Source of the DNA: a virus
DNA length: 64,000 nt
Virus record (IMG/VR): IMGVR_UViG_3300033149_003257
Span: 1-64,000 of that record
Reading direction: 5' to 3' (one strand)
A program made the translations under genes and the position numbers. The notes under the pieces are model-generated. The model was given only the letters and a program-made list of their open reading frames with translations. It made no database searches and was not told where the DNA came from. Position 1 is the first letter of the stretch; each line of letters starts with the position of its first letter. Of this stretch, positions 45,406 through 54,376 are shown piece by piece.

Positions 45406-46833
45406 TTAATCTCCCTTAATTATAGAAACTGCTTGATCCTCATCAATTTTAAATATTTTATTATTACTAATTAAAACAAAATTTATATTCCATTTTTTTG
45501 TTTGATAAAATTTTAATCGATTAAAAAATGTTTTTCTAATATCTTCACAACCATAATCAACCATATCTATAATAATTGGTGTTTTCTTTCCTTCTTTAGA
45601 TCTTACAACTCTTCCAGCTAATTGTTTAATATTAGATATTGGTGATGTCATTATAACACAATCTTTATGAGGAGCATCAATTCCATCTCTCATTTTTTGA
45701 GGTGTTGCAAAAACAACTTTATAATTTAATTTGTCTAACTGAGCATTCCCAGTAAACTTAGATTTACTAGACTCACTTACCCAATTATATAATAAATCAA
45801 CAAGTTTTATTCTCTCACATATAACAATTAAATCTCTATTTCTTTGTAATTTACTCAACATTCCTTTAATATTAGATAAAAATGTTTTTGATTTATAAAT
45901 TAAATTTAAATATCGTGCTCTTTGAAACTGCCCCTCCCAATGAAGATATATTCGTCTTTTAGGAATATCAATTTGATAATCTAATAATAAAACAGTAACA
46001 TTTGCATCCATAGTTCCTTCCGCTTCTTCATCAGAATAAACTGGTCCTAAATGATATTCAATAATATCACCATTTCCATCATATCTATAAGGAGTTGCAC
46101 TAAGTCCGTTTACATTAAAAGATGGTATATGTATTGAACATTCAGAAAATGTAGGAGCTCCAATTGTAGTATGAACTTCATCACCAACAAAATATCCAAT
46201 ATTTGCATCTTTTAAAGATTGTATAAATTTATTTCTATTTCTTTTTAATAAAGATATAAAAGTCTGATCTGTTGCTATAATAATTGGTTTTTCTAAATCT
46301 TTAAGAAATGTAGATGAAGAAAGTCGAGAAATATCATTTTCTTGTAAATTTGTAAAAGATAATATTCCTTGCGGTGGATCAGAATCTTTAATTCCCTTCC
46401 ACTGTTCAGCAAGAGAATCACGATGAACTAGAATCATAGTTTTCTTTTTAATAGATGCAATTTTAAATATAGTAATTACTGTTTTTCCTACACCCGGTTC
46501 AAGTTCTAAAATTCCTCTTTCAGAAGATAATAAATATTCTATTGCTCTTTTTTGAGTTTTATTTCTAGGAACAATTTTATGATAGATATCTATATCTTCT
46601 CCATGACTTGTATTATCAATAATTTCAAAATTTTCTATCTCTTCCTCAAGAGGAAAAAATCTAGGAATTAATAAATTTTCATTATGTTCTAAAAAGAATT
46701 TAACAACTACAAAACTCCCAGTAGAATAATCTTTATTCCTTCTAATTAATCTAGATTTTATTTTGTTATAAAATGACTGATCTTTATAATAATTAGGAAT
46801 AATAATTCCACCTCTTCTTGAGAAAGTAAACAT
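45406..46833 (-). CDS. UvsW-type SF2 helicase
   Basis: A 475-residue DNA/RNA helicase. Motif I GILELEPGVGKTVITIF (about residues 107-123), motif II VGDEVHTTIGAP (about 219-230), motif III GLSATPYR (about 246-253), motif V/VI KMRDGIDAPHKD, SNIKQLAGRVVRSKEG (about 425-440). UvsW in T4 resolves R-loops and branched DNA. The similar length (T4 503) and the gp46/47 context support this. The start overlaps nothing; the stop meets the Mre11-like start. Confidence 0.85.
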   Translation of the reverse strand: MFTFSRRGGIIIPNYYKDQSFYNKIKSRLIRRNKDYSTGSFVVVKFFLEHNENLLIPRFFPLEEEIENFEIIDNTSHGEDIDIYHKIVPRNKTQKRAIEYLLSSERGILELEPGVGKTVITIFKIASIKKKTMILVHRDSLAEQWKGIKDSDPPQGILSFTNLQENDISRLSSSTFLKDLEKPIIIATDQTFISLLKRNRNKFIQSLKDANIGYFVGDEVHTTIGAPTFSECSIHIPSFNVNGLSATPYRYDGNGDIIEYHLGPVYSDEEAEGTMDANVTVLLLDYQIDIPKRRIYLHWEGQFQRARYLNLIYKSKTFLSNIKGMLSKLQRNRDLIVICERIKLVDLLYNWVSESSKSKFTGNAQLDKLNYKVVFATPQKMRDGIDAPHKDCVIMTSPISNIKQLAGRVVRSKEGKKTPIIIDMVDYGCEDIRKTFFNRLKFYQTKKWNINFVLISNNKIFKIDEDQAVSIIKGD

Positions 46834-46845
46834 ATTATAAATCCT

Positions 46846-47262
46846 CTAATCTAACGAAAAAGTAGCTTTTGAATTTTCATTTTCATAAATAGTTACATAA
46901 TCCATTTCTATAAGTATACTTATTTGTTTTAATTTATGTGATATTTCTCGATAAAGAATTTGACATAATATTTCAGCTGTTGGATCATAATTAAATTTAA
47001 TGATTTTCATATTTTTTTTCATTAAATCCATACAATCATCCATAGTATTTAACATTAATGCATGATCCCACTTATCTAATATTTCATTAACTATCTTCTT
47101 TAAATCAGAAAAATCTAGAAGCATATCATTATCATTTAAATATTCACTTTTAATTCCAACTAAAATAGTAAAATTATGACCATGAATATTAGAACACAAT
47201 CCACTATGCTTACTTAACCTATGACCCACAGGTATTGTAAATTTCTTTTCTATTTTAAACAA
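46846..47262 (-). CDS. queD: 6-carboxytetrahydropterin synthase, QueD/PTPS family
   Basis: A 138-residue enzyme. It has VGHRLSKHSGLCSNIHGHN (zinc His and the catalytic Cys; His at about 13, 27 and 29), LLDFSDLKKIV (about 58-68), LDKWDHALML and PTAEILCQILY. It converts dihydroneopterin triphosphate to 6-carboxy-tetrahydropterin on the way to preQ0. FolE2 at 25858-26733 would supply its substrate. No QueE or QueC is seen here. The phage may make preQ0 or alter its DNA with a 7-deazaguanine; the missing steps may be elsewhere or come from the host. Confidence 0.85.
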   Translation of the reverse strand: MFKIEKKFTIPVGHRLSKHSGLCSNIHGHNFTILVGIKSEYLNDNDMLLDFSDLKKIVNEILDKWDHALMLNTMDDCMDLMKKNMKIIKFNYDPTAEILCQILYREISHKLKQISILIEMDYVTIYENENSKATFSLD

Positions 47263-47289
47263 ATTTTGTCTCCTTAATTAAAATTAAGA

Positions 47290-47556
47290 TTATAATCGAA
47301 TTCCTTTAATATCTATAACACATTTCAAACCAAGTTGATATAATTGATTATTTAAAAAATTATGTAAAATTGATATATTTTCAAAAATAATACGTCTCAA
47401 TAAACTATAATCTATTTTAATTAAATGCCGGTGTAACATATTATCTATCCAAATAACTTCTCCAAAACCACCACAAAAACTACAAATATTTTGTATTTTA
47501 ACCATTTCTTCAACGATTTTTTCTCCATTACATTTTTCACAAATACATAAATTCAT
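47290..47556 (-). CDS. Small DnaJ-like zinc-finger protein
   Basis: An 88-residue protein with two zinc motifs: CEKCNGE (CxxCxG) and CSFCGGFGE (CxxCxGxG), then VIWIDNMLHRHL. CxxCxGxG pairs with WI.N followed by a helical tail occur in small phage proteins, and the zinc module is like that of DnaJ. The last part is helical. It overlaps the topoisomerase A gene by four bases (47553-47556). Function unknown, possibly a chaperone adaptor. Confidence 0.6.
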   Translation of the reverse strand: MNLCICEKCNGEKIVEEMVKIQNICSFCGGFGEVIWIDNMLHRHLIKIDYSLLRRIIFENISILHNFLNNQLYQLGLKCVIDIKGIRL

Positions 47557-48851
47557 ATGAATACCTCATATTGTTTTAATACTAACTGTTGTAAATTCTG
47601 TAAATCAGATTCTATAAGTTTAATTTTTTCTAGTAGTTCTTTTGTATCAGTATTTATAGTTAGTAATTTTCTAATTTTATATTTTGATATTAATTCTTTA
47701 ATTATTTCTTCAGAAACTCCACTATCTTCAGAGATTTTTTTGATAGAAGATTCTATATCAACATTTGAATTCATCAAATGACTTAATGATGGTTTGATCT
47801 TTTCTAGATTATTATATTCTTTAACTAATTGATTATTATAATTTATATCATTTACTAATTTATGTTTGTTAACTTTAGTAAACATATTATAAGTATCAAT
47901 TAACATATTATCAACAGATTTTATACAAACAGAATCGTTTATATAAACAACTATTTCAAATGGAATAGAACCTTTTAAAACTTCTTTCATTTTAGATATA
48001 AGTTTATTAAAAATAGCTTCTCTATTTCTTTGTTTTAAAACTTGAAAAACTATATTTGTTTTATCAGAAGATGAGTCAGTAAATCCAATATCTTGATTTT
48101 CTAATTCTTTCTGAAATTGATTTAAAATAGATTCAAATCTTTTTCCAGGAGGCCAAGATTTTAAAATTAATGTAGAGTTTGTATTATTTCTTCTAAAAAT
48201 TCCTTCAACTTGAATATTACACTTACCAGTAGTTAATAATTTTTTTAAATCTTCTTCTGAAGCAGTTATATTACAATCACTAATTGGTTTGATAACAGGT
48301 TCATCTCCAGATTTTGTAAGTAACCACATTAACCTTTTATATAAATCAGAAGTACTAAAAAATGGTATATAAGTTTTATAGCCAAATCCTATTCCTTGTG
48401 TATATTCTTTTCCCATTAAACAAAATGGAAACATAGTTGGAAGAATTGCAGGTTCCTTTTCTCCAAGATCATTAACTTCCCATTTTAAAGTATTAATATA
48501 TTTAAAAGCGATATTATATGTAAACTCAGATAATTTACATTCAGTATATCTTGACGCAGCAGCTCCAACAGGCTCTATTCCAACATTAGAACCAAAATTG
48601 CCTTGTCCATCTAAAAATCCCTGTTTTACCATTTGAACTAAAGTAGTATAAGCTTCACCATGAGGATGATAATTTCCAGTTGTATATGAATCAACTTGTT
48701 TACTCTTTTTAAATTTATTTCTAGCAATTTGATAAGCAGATAATAAAACTCTTCTTTCTACAGGTTTTAAACCATCTATTTGATATGGAAAACTTCGATA
48801 ATTAGAATATAAACCAAATTCTTTATATAATTTTTTTATAACTCTATCCAT
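47553..48851 (-). CDS. Type IIA DNA topoisomerase, cleavage subunit (T4 gp52 type)
   Basis: The start is set at ATG 48851 (GGTGGAG site eight to nine bases before), not at the longer TTG frame at 48869. The 432-residue protein has YQIDGLKPVERRVLLSAYQI, TTGNYHPHGEAYTTLVQMVK, GNFGSNVGIEPVGAAASRYT and the active Tyr in RYTE (about residue 102). GyrA C-terminal beta-pinwheel is missing, as in T4 gp52, so it acts as an untwisting or decatenating topoisomerase, not a supercoiling gyrase. It works with the ATPase at 49490. Confidence 0.9.
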   Translation of the reverse strand: MDRVIKKLYKEFGLYSNYRSFPYQIDGLKPVERRVLLSAYQIARNKFKKSKQVDSYTTGNYHPHGEAYTTLVQMVKQGFLDGQGNFGSNVGIEPVGAAASRYTECKLSEFTYNIAFKYINTLKWEVNDLGEKEPAILPTMFPFCLMGKEYTQGIGFGYKTYIPFFSTSDLYKRLMWLLTKSGDEPVIKPISDCNITASEEDLKKLLTTGKCNIQVEGIFRRNNTNSTLILKSWPPGKRFESILNQFQKELENQDIGFTDSSSDKTNIVFQVLKQRNREAIFNKLISKMKEVLKGSIPFEIVVYINDSVCIKSVDNMLIDTYNMFTKVNKHKLVNDINYNNQLVKEYNNLEKIKPSLSHLMNSNVDIESSIKKISEDSGVSEEIIKELISKYKIRKLLTINTDTKELLEKIKLIESDLQNLQQLVLKQYEVFI

Positions 48852-48852
48852 A

Positions 48853-48939
48853 TTAAATATCTCCACCAAATTCTTCTAAATTCCAATATGAGGTATATTT
48901 TCGAACCAATAAATACATATCTAATACAAATTTATACAT
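48853..48939 (-). CDS. Possible 28-residue micro-ORF before the topoisomerase gene
   Basis: MYKFVLDMYLLVRKYTSYWN followed by LEEFGGDI, ending one base before the topoisomerase ATG. The region 48940-49081 behind it holds only a stopped-up frame (LSEEEKNKLKEEMISYISKN, in phase with the previous gene but after three stops) that might be a gene remnant. Small size makes it uncertain. Confidence 0.3.
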   Translation of the reverse strand: MYKFVLDMYLLVRKYTSYWNLEEFGGDI

Positions 48940-49081
48940 TATTATTCATTAAAATTTTTGTAAGTGGAAAACAATTACAATTTTTCGAAATATAACTAAT
49001 CATTTCTTCTTTTAATTTATTCTTTTCTTCTTCACTTAAATATTTTAAAATCTTCTATATCTGAATTCAATTGTTATGTTG

Positions 49082-49339
49082 TTATGTAACATCTCCATTT
49101 TCTTGTATTTTTATATCTTCATATATAGAAACTTGTTTTCTGTAAAATTCTAATTTAGCACAATCCATAGTAGATATACATCTAGATAAATTAAAATAAC
49201 TTTTTCCTAAACGTTTTAAATACATTAAACAAAGTTTATATATACAATAATTTAATTCCCCATCTGCGTCAATTTTTTTCACTATTTCTTTTAAATGTTC
49301 ATCAAACTTCTCTCTTTGTTCTTTTTCAATATATGGCAT
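49082..49339 (-). CDS. Widespread small protein (MPYI...NGDV family, DUF6899-like)
   Basis: The start is set at ATG 49339 (AGGAAAAG site), not at 49363. The 85-residue protein opens MPYIEKEQREKFDEHLKEI, then DGELNYCIYKLCLMYLK, and MDCAKLEFYRKQVSIYEDIK ending NGDVT. The elements MPYI, GELNY, AKLEFYR and YEd.K..NGDV are typical of a small protein family found in many bacteria and phages (I recall it as DUF6899). Role unknown. Its ATG overlaps the stop of the small zinc-type gene at 49339-49497 (TAATG). Confidence 0.65.
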   Translation of the reverse strand: MPYIEKEQREKFDEHLKEIVKKIDADGELNYCIYKLCLMYLKRLGKSYFNLSRCISTMDCAKLEFYRKQVSIYEDIKIQENGDVT

Positions 49340-49497
49340 TATTCTTTTCCTATAAGAGAACATTTTTTATTTCTTTTTTTATTTTCCAATTTTTTCTTTT
49401 TCTTACTCTTTCCCCAACTACAAATAAAATTATAATGTTCATCAATTGATAACAAATTGCAAGACGGACAATCTTTTGTTATTACTTTTTTATACAT
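49339..49497 (-). CDS. Small Cys-pair protein overlapping topoisomerase B stop
   Basis: A 52-residue frame: MYKKVITKDCPSCNLLSIDE, then NFICSWGKSKKKKKLENKKR and KCSLIGKE. The CPSC pair plus FIC.WG and a basic Cys-containing end look like a zinc-type small family. It begins inside the last codons of the topoisomerase ATPase gene (49490-49492 is its stop), and its stop overlaps the next ATG, so all three are translated from one message. Confidence 0.6.
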   Translation of the reverse strand: MYKKVITKDCPSCNLLSIDEHYNFICSWGKSKKKKKLENKKRNKKCSLIGKE

Positions 49498-51295
49498 CAA
49501 TAATTTCCTTTTCTAAAAGAAGCCTCTTTTCGTCAGAACTAGAAAATAATTTAATAAGATCATCCAAATTTTTACAATAATTCAATTGAACTAATTTTCT
49601 AGTGTTATTATCAACCAAACAATATTTCAATTGATTTGGAGATAATTCACCTAACCCCTTAAATCTACTTATTTTTCTATCATCATTCAATGCAATTTTA
49701 ACTTCATCATTTGACCATAATGGTTTAAAAAAATTCTTTTCATTAATTGCAAATAATGGAGTTTGTGCTATATAATACTTTCCTGAAATAACAATCTCTG
49801 GAACTAGAACAGCAATAATCATGGAAATTAAACATGCTATATGAGAACCATCTGGATCTGCATCAGTAGCACAAATAACTTTACTATATCTTAATTTATT
49901 AATATCAAAATGAGGAGTAACTCCAGTACCAAGAGATTGAATTAATTCACCAACTTCTTTATTTGCTAATATATTTTTCTTTGTAGCAATATTTGGTATT
50001 TTTCCTTTTAATGGTAAAACAGCAACTGTTCTTGGATCTCTACATTGTAATAAAGATCCAGCAGCTGAATCTCCTTCTACAATAAATAATTCTCCAAATC
50101 TACTTGTACAATCTCTTAATTTTGTATATTTAGTAGAAGCTCTTCTATTTACAGTATTAAGCTTTAACTTTTTTGAGTCTAACTTTTTTCTATAATTTTC
50201 AAAATGTTCTAAAAGTTTCTGAGTTAACTCTTGATTTACATTAAAATAATTCTCAATATTTTGTTTTAATTTAGAAGATAATACTTCTAAATAAGATCTT
50301 TTATTAACTAGTTTATCTTTAGTTTGTCCATGAAATTCTGGATTCTTTAAAGAAAGATTAATATAAGCTCTAATACCACATAAACAATCTTGTGGTTGAA
50401 ATTTTATTCCTAATTTCTTAGCTTTATTATTAAATATATCTTTAAGAATATCTACAAACCAATTTACATGAGTTCCTCCACTATCTATATGAAGTAAATT
50501 TACAGATGATAATATTCTAGGAGAAACACTTCCATTAAAAGAATAACAAAACATTACTTGAAAAATTTCAGGATCAATTTTGACCTTACTAGTCACAATT
50601 TCAGTTATATCTTTATCATTTTGTAATAAACAATAATTTTGAAAATAAATATTTCTATCTAATGAAATTACTTCTCTATTTTTATCAACATTTAAAATCA
50701 AAGTAACATTTGGAAGCTCAACTGATGATATAATCAATCTTTTTCTCAATCTATCAATATCTGGTTCTAGTTTCTCAAATATTTTCCGATCTGGCTTAAA
50801 TTCAATTTTAGTAGAAAATGGCCGATCTTTAGTATATTCAACTATATTTTTTCTTAAAAACTTAGCATTTTTAAATTCAAAAATTGCATATTTATTATCT
50901 CTATATATTTCAATTTTATAAGTTTCACTTAAAGCATTTACAGCTACCAAACCAATCCCATGTAAACCACTACTTATTTCATAAACAGATTTTCTATCTT
51001 GAAATTTAGCACCAGTATGTAAATGTTCCGAAATTAAAATTGGTACATCATTTCCGATTGGAATTCCTCTCCCATTATCAAGAACAGATATTACATTCTC
51101 TTTAGTATTTATATTTACTGCAATTACATCAGCACAACCAGCTTGAGCTTCATCTAATGAGTTATCTAAAGCTTCTTCAATAAGATGACAAGGATTGGAT
51201 GTTTCACCGACATACATACTTGGAGTAAGTCGAACATGTGTTATATCATCAATTTTAGATATATCTTTTTCATTATATTCTTTTTTCATTTTCAT
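49490..51295 (-). CDS. Type IIA DNA topoisomerase, ATPase/TOPRIM subunit (GyrB/T4 gp39 type)
   Basis: A 601-residue subunit. GHKL ATPase motifs: EEALDNSLDEAQAGCADVIA (about residues 40-60), VLDNGRGIPIG, SSGLHGIGLVAVNALSE. Transducer middle follows. The TOPRIM domain has LFIVEGDSAAGSLLQCRDPR (about 404-423), VLPLKGKIPNI and ATDADPDGSHIACLIS (about 476-492). Unlike T4, where gp39 and gp60 are separate, all parts are on one chain. Partner of the cleavage subunit at 47553. Confidence 0.92.
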   Translation of the reverse strand: MKMKKEYNEKDISKIDDITHVRLTPSMYVGETSNPCHLIEEALDNSLDEAQAGCADVIAVNINTKENVISVLDNGRGIPIGNDVPILISEHLHTGAKFQDRKSVYEISSGLHGIGLVAVNALSETYKIEIYRDNKYAIFEFKNAKFLRKNIVEYTKDRPFSTKIEFKPDRKIFEKLEPDIDRLRKRLIISSVELPNVTLILNVDKNREVISLDRNIYFQNYCLLQNDKDITEIVTSKVKIDPEIFQVMFCYSFNGSVSPRILSSVNLLHIDSGGTHVNWFVDILKDIFNNKAKKLGIKFQPQDCLCGIRAYINLSLKNPEFHGQTKDKLVNKRSYLEVLSSKLKQNIENYFNVNQELTQKLLEHFENYRKKLDSKKLKLNTVNRRASTKYTKLRDCTSRFGELFIVEGDSAAGSLLQCRDPRTVAVLPLKGKIPNIATKKNILANKEVGELIQSLGTGVTPHFDINKLRYSKVICATDADPDGSHIACLISMIIAVLVPEIVISGKYYIAQTPLFAINEKNFFKPLWSNDEVKIALNDDRKISRFKGLGELSPNQLKYCLVDNNTRKLVQLNYCKNLDDLIKLFSSSDEKRLLLEKEIIDV

Positions 51296-51752
51296 CCTGT
51301 TTTTGTTCTTGTTTAACTAAGTATAATCCCTCTTTCATACATTCTATAAAATTAGAAATATGTTTCTCTCCTTGAAATATAAAATCTTCTTCCATATCTA
51401 AATATCCAGTAAAAATTAATTTAATTGAATTTTTTAGTCTATATTTAAAATTATCAAACCAATAAATAAATGTATTATCAAATAAATATAATAACGCTTG
51501 TTTAATTTTTCTTTTTATTACATATTCTTTAAAATTATCAAACCACAAAAGATCTCTACGATCAAATTTAAAAAAAGATACTCTTTTCCAGAATTCTAAA
51601 GATAACATATTTAATTCTTTATCAAAAGAAATATCAATATAAACATCATGAGAAGGATCTCCACATGAACAACTACATCTATATAAAACAGAGTCATCAT
51701 CATATTGATCACATAACATAACACCTTGTTTAAATTTTGACTCGTTTTTCAT
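51273..51752 (-). CDS. Unknown protein with Cys-rich front
   Basis: A 159-residue protein: RCSCSCGDPSHDVYIDISFD (about residues 25-44) could hold a metal. Hydrophobic Trp/Phe-rich helices follow (LLWFDNFKEYVIKRKIKQAL, FIYWFDNFKYRL). It overlaps the topoisomerase ATPase start by 23 bases and the VWA protein end by 23 bases, so translation is coupled. No family known. Confidence 0.5.
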   Translation of the reverse strand: MKNESKFKQGVMLCDQYDDDSVLYRCSCSCGDPSHDVYIDISFDKELNMLSLEFWKRVSFFKFDRRDLLWFDNFKEYVIKRKIKQALLYLFDNTFIYWFDNFKYRLKNSIKLIFTGYLDMEEDFIFQGEKHISNFIECMKEGLYLVKQEQKQDENEKRI

Positions 51753-53052
51753 TATTTTCTCCTAATCTAACTACAAACCCTGTTCTATCTACTTGACTAG
51801 CAGAACATCCTCTAGAAATAACCCAAATTATTTTTTTTGGAAGTAATTTTCTATTTACTGTATTTATATTTTCACAACCGCCATCAGTGAACATTAAAAC
51901 AACATCTGATTTTTTCTTTTTTGCTTCTATAAGTGCAGGTAATAATACAGTACCACCTCTTCCTTTTATATTAAATTGAATATCTTTAACTTTTTTTACT
52001 TCATAAGTTTTTTGAACTTTAGTATCACATTCAATAACAAATGTTTTACAATATCTATCATTTTCTATAATATTTTTAATACCTGATAATGCTTCTAAAA
52101 TTTCCTCTTTTGACATGCTTCCAGATGTATCTATACCAATAACAATAGAAAATGAAAAATCTCTAGTTCTTCCAGGAAATGGAGATATTACAGGTAAATC
52201 TAAATAATCTTTTAAAACAAAAGTATATGTTCTTTTTCTATTAATTTTTGTGTGAGATCTTATAAATTTACTTAATCTTGTTCCTCTTACAAGTTTTCTA
52301 ATAATCTGATAATAAGGAACTTCTGGCGGTCTTAATAAATTTTCAAGTAAATCATTAATATATGAAGGAAGATTACCTCTTTGTTTATTAAAATTTTTAG
52401 CAGCTTCTTTAGCTATAGTCGAAACATAATTATTAATTTTTCGTGATAAAGAATTTAAATCAGAAACTTGTTCAGAAATATTTTCCCATCTTGAATGATC
52501 ATCAATATTTTTTCCACTACTATTTCCTTCTCCTTTATCATCATCAAAACTTAAATTATTATAATTAACTCTCTTACATCTTTTTAATAATTCTTGATAA
52601 TAAAATTCAGAAAACTTGTTTGGTGGTAAATTATAAATATCTGGAAAACAAAGTTTATATGGTTCAGAATTCACAGTAAGAACTTTTGGTAAATCTGCTT
52701 GTGTATTTACACAACAATCTGCTGCTTTATTCCATATTCTAGATTTTACTTCTTTATTATGATTATTCATTTCATTAGCTAAGACTCTTAACAATCTACT
52801 AATATGTTTATTTAATAAATGCATTCCTTCATGTTTTAATATATAATCTATAGTAGCATCATTAGTATTCTTTACCATTTCAGGTTGATATAATAAACTA
52901 ATGCTACCATCTGGTTCAGGAGCTACTCCCATTATAGCCGGTAATCTCGGTTCTGCTTTTCTTCTAACTCTTGAAAACAAATATCCCCAGTAACTATTTT
53001 CTTTTAATATAGATTTTGCAATTAAATCTTTTAATCTTTCACCTGGTTCCAT
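51730..53052 (-). CDS. VWA-domain protein with metallopeptidase-like N-terminus (DUF2201 type)
   Basis: A 440-residue protein. N-terminal part: GVAPEPDGSISLLYQPEMV and IDYILKHEGMHLLNKHISR, where HEGMH (about residue 74) is an HExxH zinc motif. C-terminal VWA domain: IVIGIDTSGSMSKEEILEAL (MIDAS DxSxS, about 308-313), GRGGTVLLPALIEAKKKKSD, VVLMFTDGGCENINT. This layout (putative metallopeptidase plus VWA-like domain) recurs beside MoxR-type AAA+ ATPases. The AAA+ gene is at 53162-54376. Such pairs act as chaperones or assembly factors; the phage role is unknown. Confidence 0.75.
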   Translation of the reverse strand: MEPGERLKDLIAKSILKENSYWGYLFSRVRRKAEPRLPAIMGVAPEPDGSISLLYQPEMVKNTNDATIDYILKHEGMHLLNKHISRLLRVLANEMNNHNKEVKSRIWNKAADCCVNTQADLPKVLTVNSEPYKLCFPDIYNLPPNKFSEFYYQELLKRCKRVNYNNLSFDDDKGEGNSSGKNIDDHSRWENISEQVSDLNSLSRKINNYVSTIAKEAAKNFNKQRGNLPSYINDLLENLLRPPEVPYYQIIRKLVRGTRLSKFIRSHTKINRKRTYTFVLKDYLDLPVISPFPGRTRDFSFSIVIGIDTSGSMSKEEILEALSGIKNIIENDRYCKTFVIECDTKVQKTYEVKKVKDIQFNIKGRGGTVLLPALIEAKKKKSDVVLMFTDGGCENINTVNRKLLPKKIIWVISRGCSASQVDRTGFVVRLGENNEKRVKI

Positions 53053-53053
53053 T

Positions 53054-53125
53054 TTATTTCACCCATTCACTAATTTTTTCACGTTTTTTTATTTTAAAAT
53101 ACTCTTCTTCTGGTAATATCCACAT
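53054..53125 (-). CDS. Possible 23-residue micro-ORF
   Basis: MWILPEEEYFKIKKREKISE followed by WVK, ending one base before the VWA start codon. GGGTGG precedes the ATG at a usable distance. The same frame reads back to two stops of the upstream AAA+ gene with plausible residues (GYKGKGWVKN), so the real start may be non-standard. Very short, hence weak. Confidence 0.3.
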   Translation of the reverse strand: MWILPEEEYFKIKKREKISEWVK

Positions 53126-53161
53126 ATTTTTTACCCACCCCTTACCCTTATAACCATTTTA

Positions 53162-54376
53162 TTATTCTTTAGCACATTTTACTATGCTTTCATAAAAATT
53201 CTTTTTATAATCTATTGACTTTTTCATCAATTTAGAATGTATATTAGTAATATATTTAAATTCATCAGTACTTCTACCAAAAGAATCAATTTTAGAAACA
53301 AAAATTGCAGCTGTATCAATTGGCATTATACTTAAAAAACTTGCAATATTATTCAATTCTTTATCAGTATATTCTGGTCTAGAAGTAGTTAAATAAGTAC
53401 AAAAGCCAATCATTAATTCACCAAGTTTTGAATTATTATTATCATTAATTAGTTTCATTATTTGTGGTTTAACTTTGTCAAAATTTAAGAATACATCTTT
53501 TGGAGCAATATCTTTTTGATCTCTTATAAACTCTATAAACATTCTAGTTTTACTAATATTTAATAAACCAGATGCAAGACTTTCTATATCATTATAATGA
53601 GATCTAATTCCACCATTCATTTCAAATTTCCACATATGGTGTGACAATTTTTCCCAACTTGCTGGATTTGAATATACTGAACCGACTTTTTGTGCTTTAA
53701 AATCATATAAATAATCAGGATGTGCTTGAATAAATTCAATCACAGATGGGTGAAAATCATTTTCAATTGCATATTTTAAAAAGTCTGGAACACTAACTTC
53801 AGAATAAATATGCAATTGTCGTCTAAGTCCAGCAGCATCTTCTAAAGTATCCATACTATATTCTTGATCATCAGGATTATCAATAGATATAACAAACCAT
53901 CCTTGTGGAAAATGATATCTATGAATAGAATATTCATTCTGTACTTGCCAAAGTAATTGCTGTAAAGAGTGGTCTCCTCTTGAAAATTCATCTATAACAA
54001 AAAGACCATAACTATGTTTATCTTTTGGAACAAAATCTGAATATAACATCTTAAAACTTGTTTCTCCATCATTTACAACTGGAAATGGAATAATAAAATC
54101 ATCTCTAGAAAGTACAGGAGCTTTAACCATAATAATATCAAAATTTATATTTAGTTCTTTAGTAAGTTCATTAGCTATTTGATAACAAATTTGAGTTTTT
54201 CCAACTCCTGCTGGACCAATTATATGAAAACATTGTCTTTCTACCTGCCTTCCTTTATTCCAAGCATTTAAAGTATTTTTAATATCATTTTTAATTATAT
54301 CTTTAATTTTAGAAATTGATAAAATAGAAATATTTAATCTATCTACATATTTTAATTCTTCACCATTCTCCGACAT
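53162..54376 (-). CDS. MoxR-type AAA+ ATPase
   Basis: A 404-residue AAA+ protein with Walker A HIIGPAGVGKTQICY (about residues 52-66), Walker B YGLFVIDEFSRGDHSLQQLL (about 127-146), sensor 1 WFVISIDNPDDQEYSMDTLE and an Arg-rich LEDAAGLRRQLHIY. This fits MoxR/YifB-like ATPases. It is paired with a VWA protein, as is usual for MoxR systems. Its ATG overlaps the SSB-like gene stop (54376). It could remodel a phage or host complex. Confidence 0.8.
   Translation of the reverse strand: MSENGEELKYVDRLNISILSISKIKDIIKNDIKNTLNAWNKGRQVERQCFHIIGPAGVGKTQICYQIANELTKELNINFDIIMVKAPVLSRDDFIIPFPVVNDGETSFKMLYSDFVPKDKHSYGLFVIDEFSRGDHSLQQLLWQVQNEYSIHRYHFPQGWFVISIDNPDDQEYSMDTLEDAAGLRRQLHIYSEVSVPDFLKYAIENDFHPSVIEFIQAHPDYLYDFKAQKVGSVYSNPASWEKLSHHMWKFEMNGGIRSHYNDIESLASGLLNISKTRMFIEFIRDQKDIAPKDVFLNFDKVKPQIMKLINDNNNSKLGELMIGFCTYLTTSRPEYTDKELNNIASFLSIMPIDTAAIFVSKIDSFGRSTDEFKYITNIHSKLMKKSIDYKKNFYESIVKCAKE

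Noticed and set aside
48940-49081. Gene for the stretch LSEEEKNKLKEEMISYISKN
   Set aside because: It lies in the frame of the previous gene after three stops and has no good start; possibly a remnant, so not listed as a gene.
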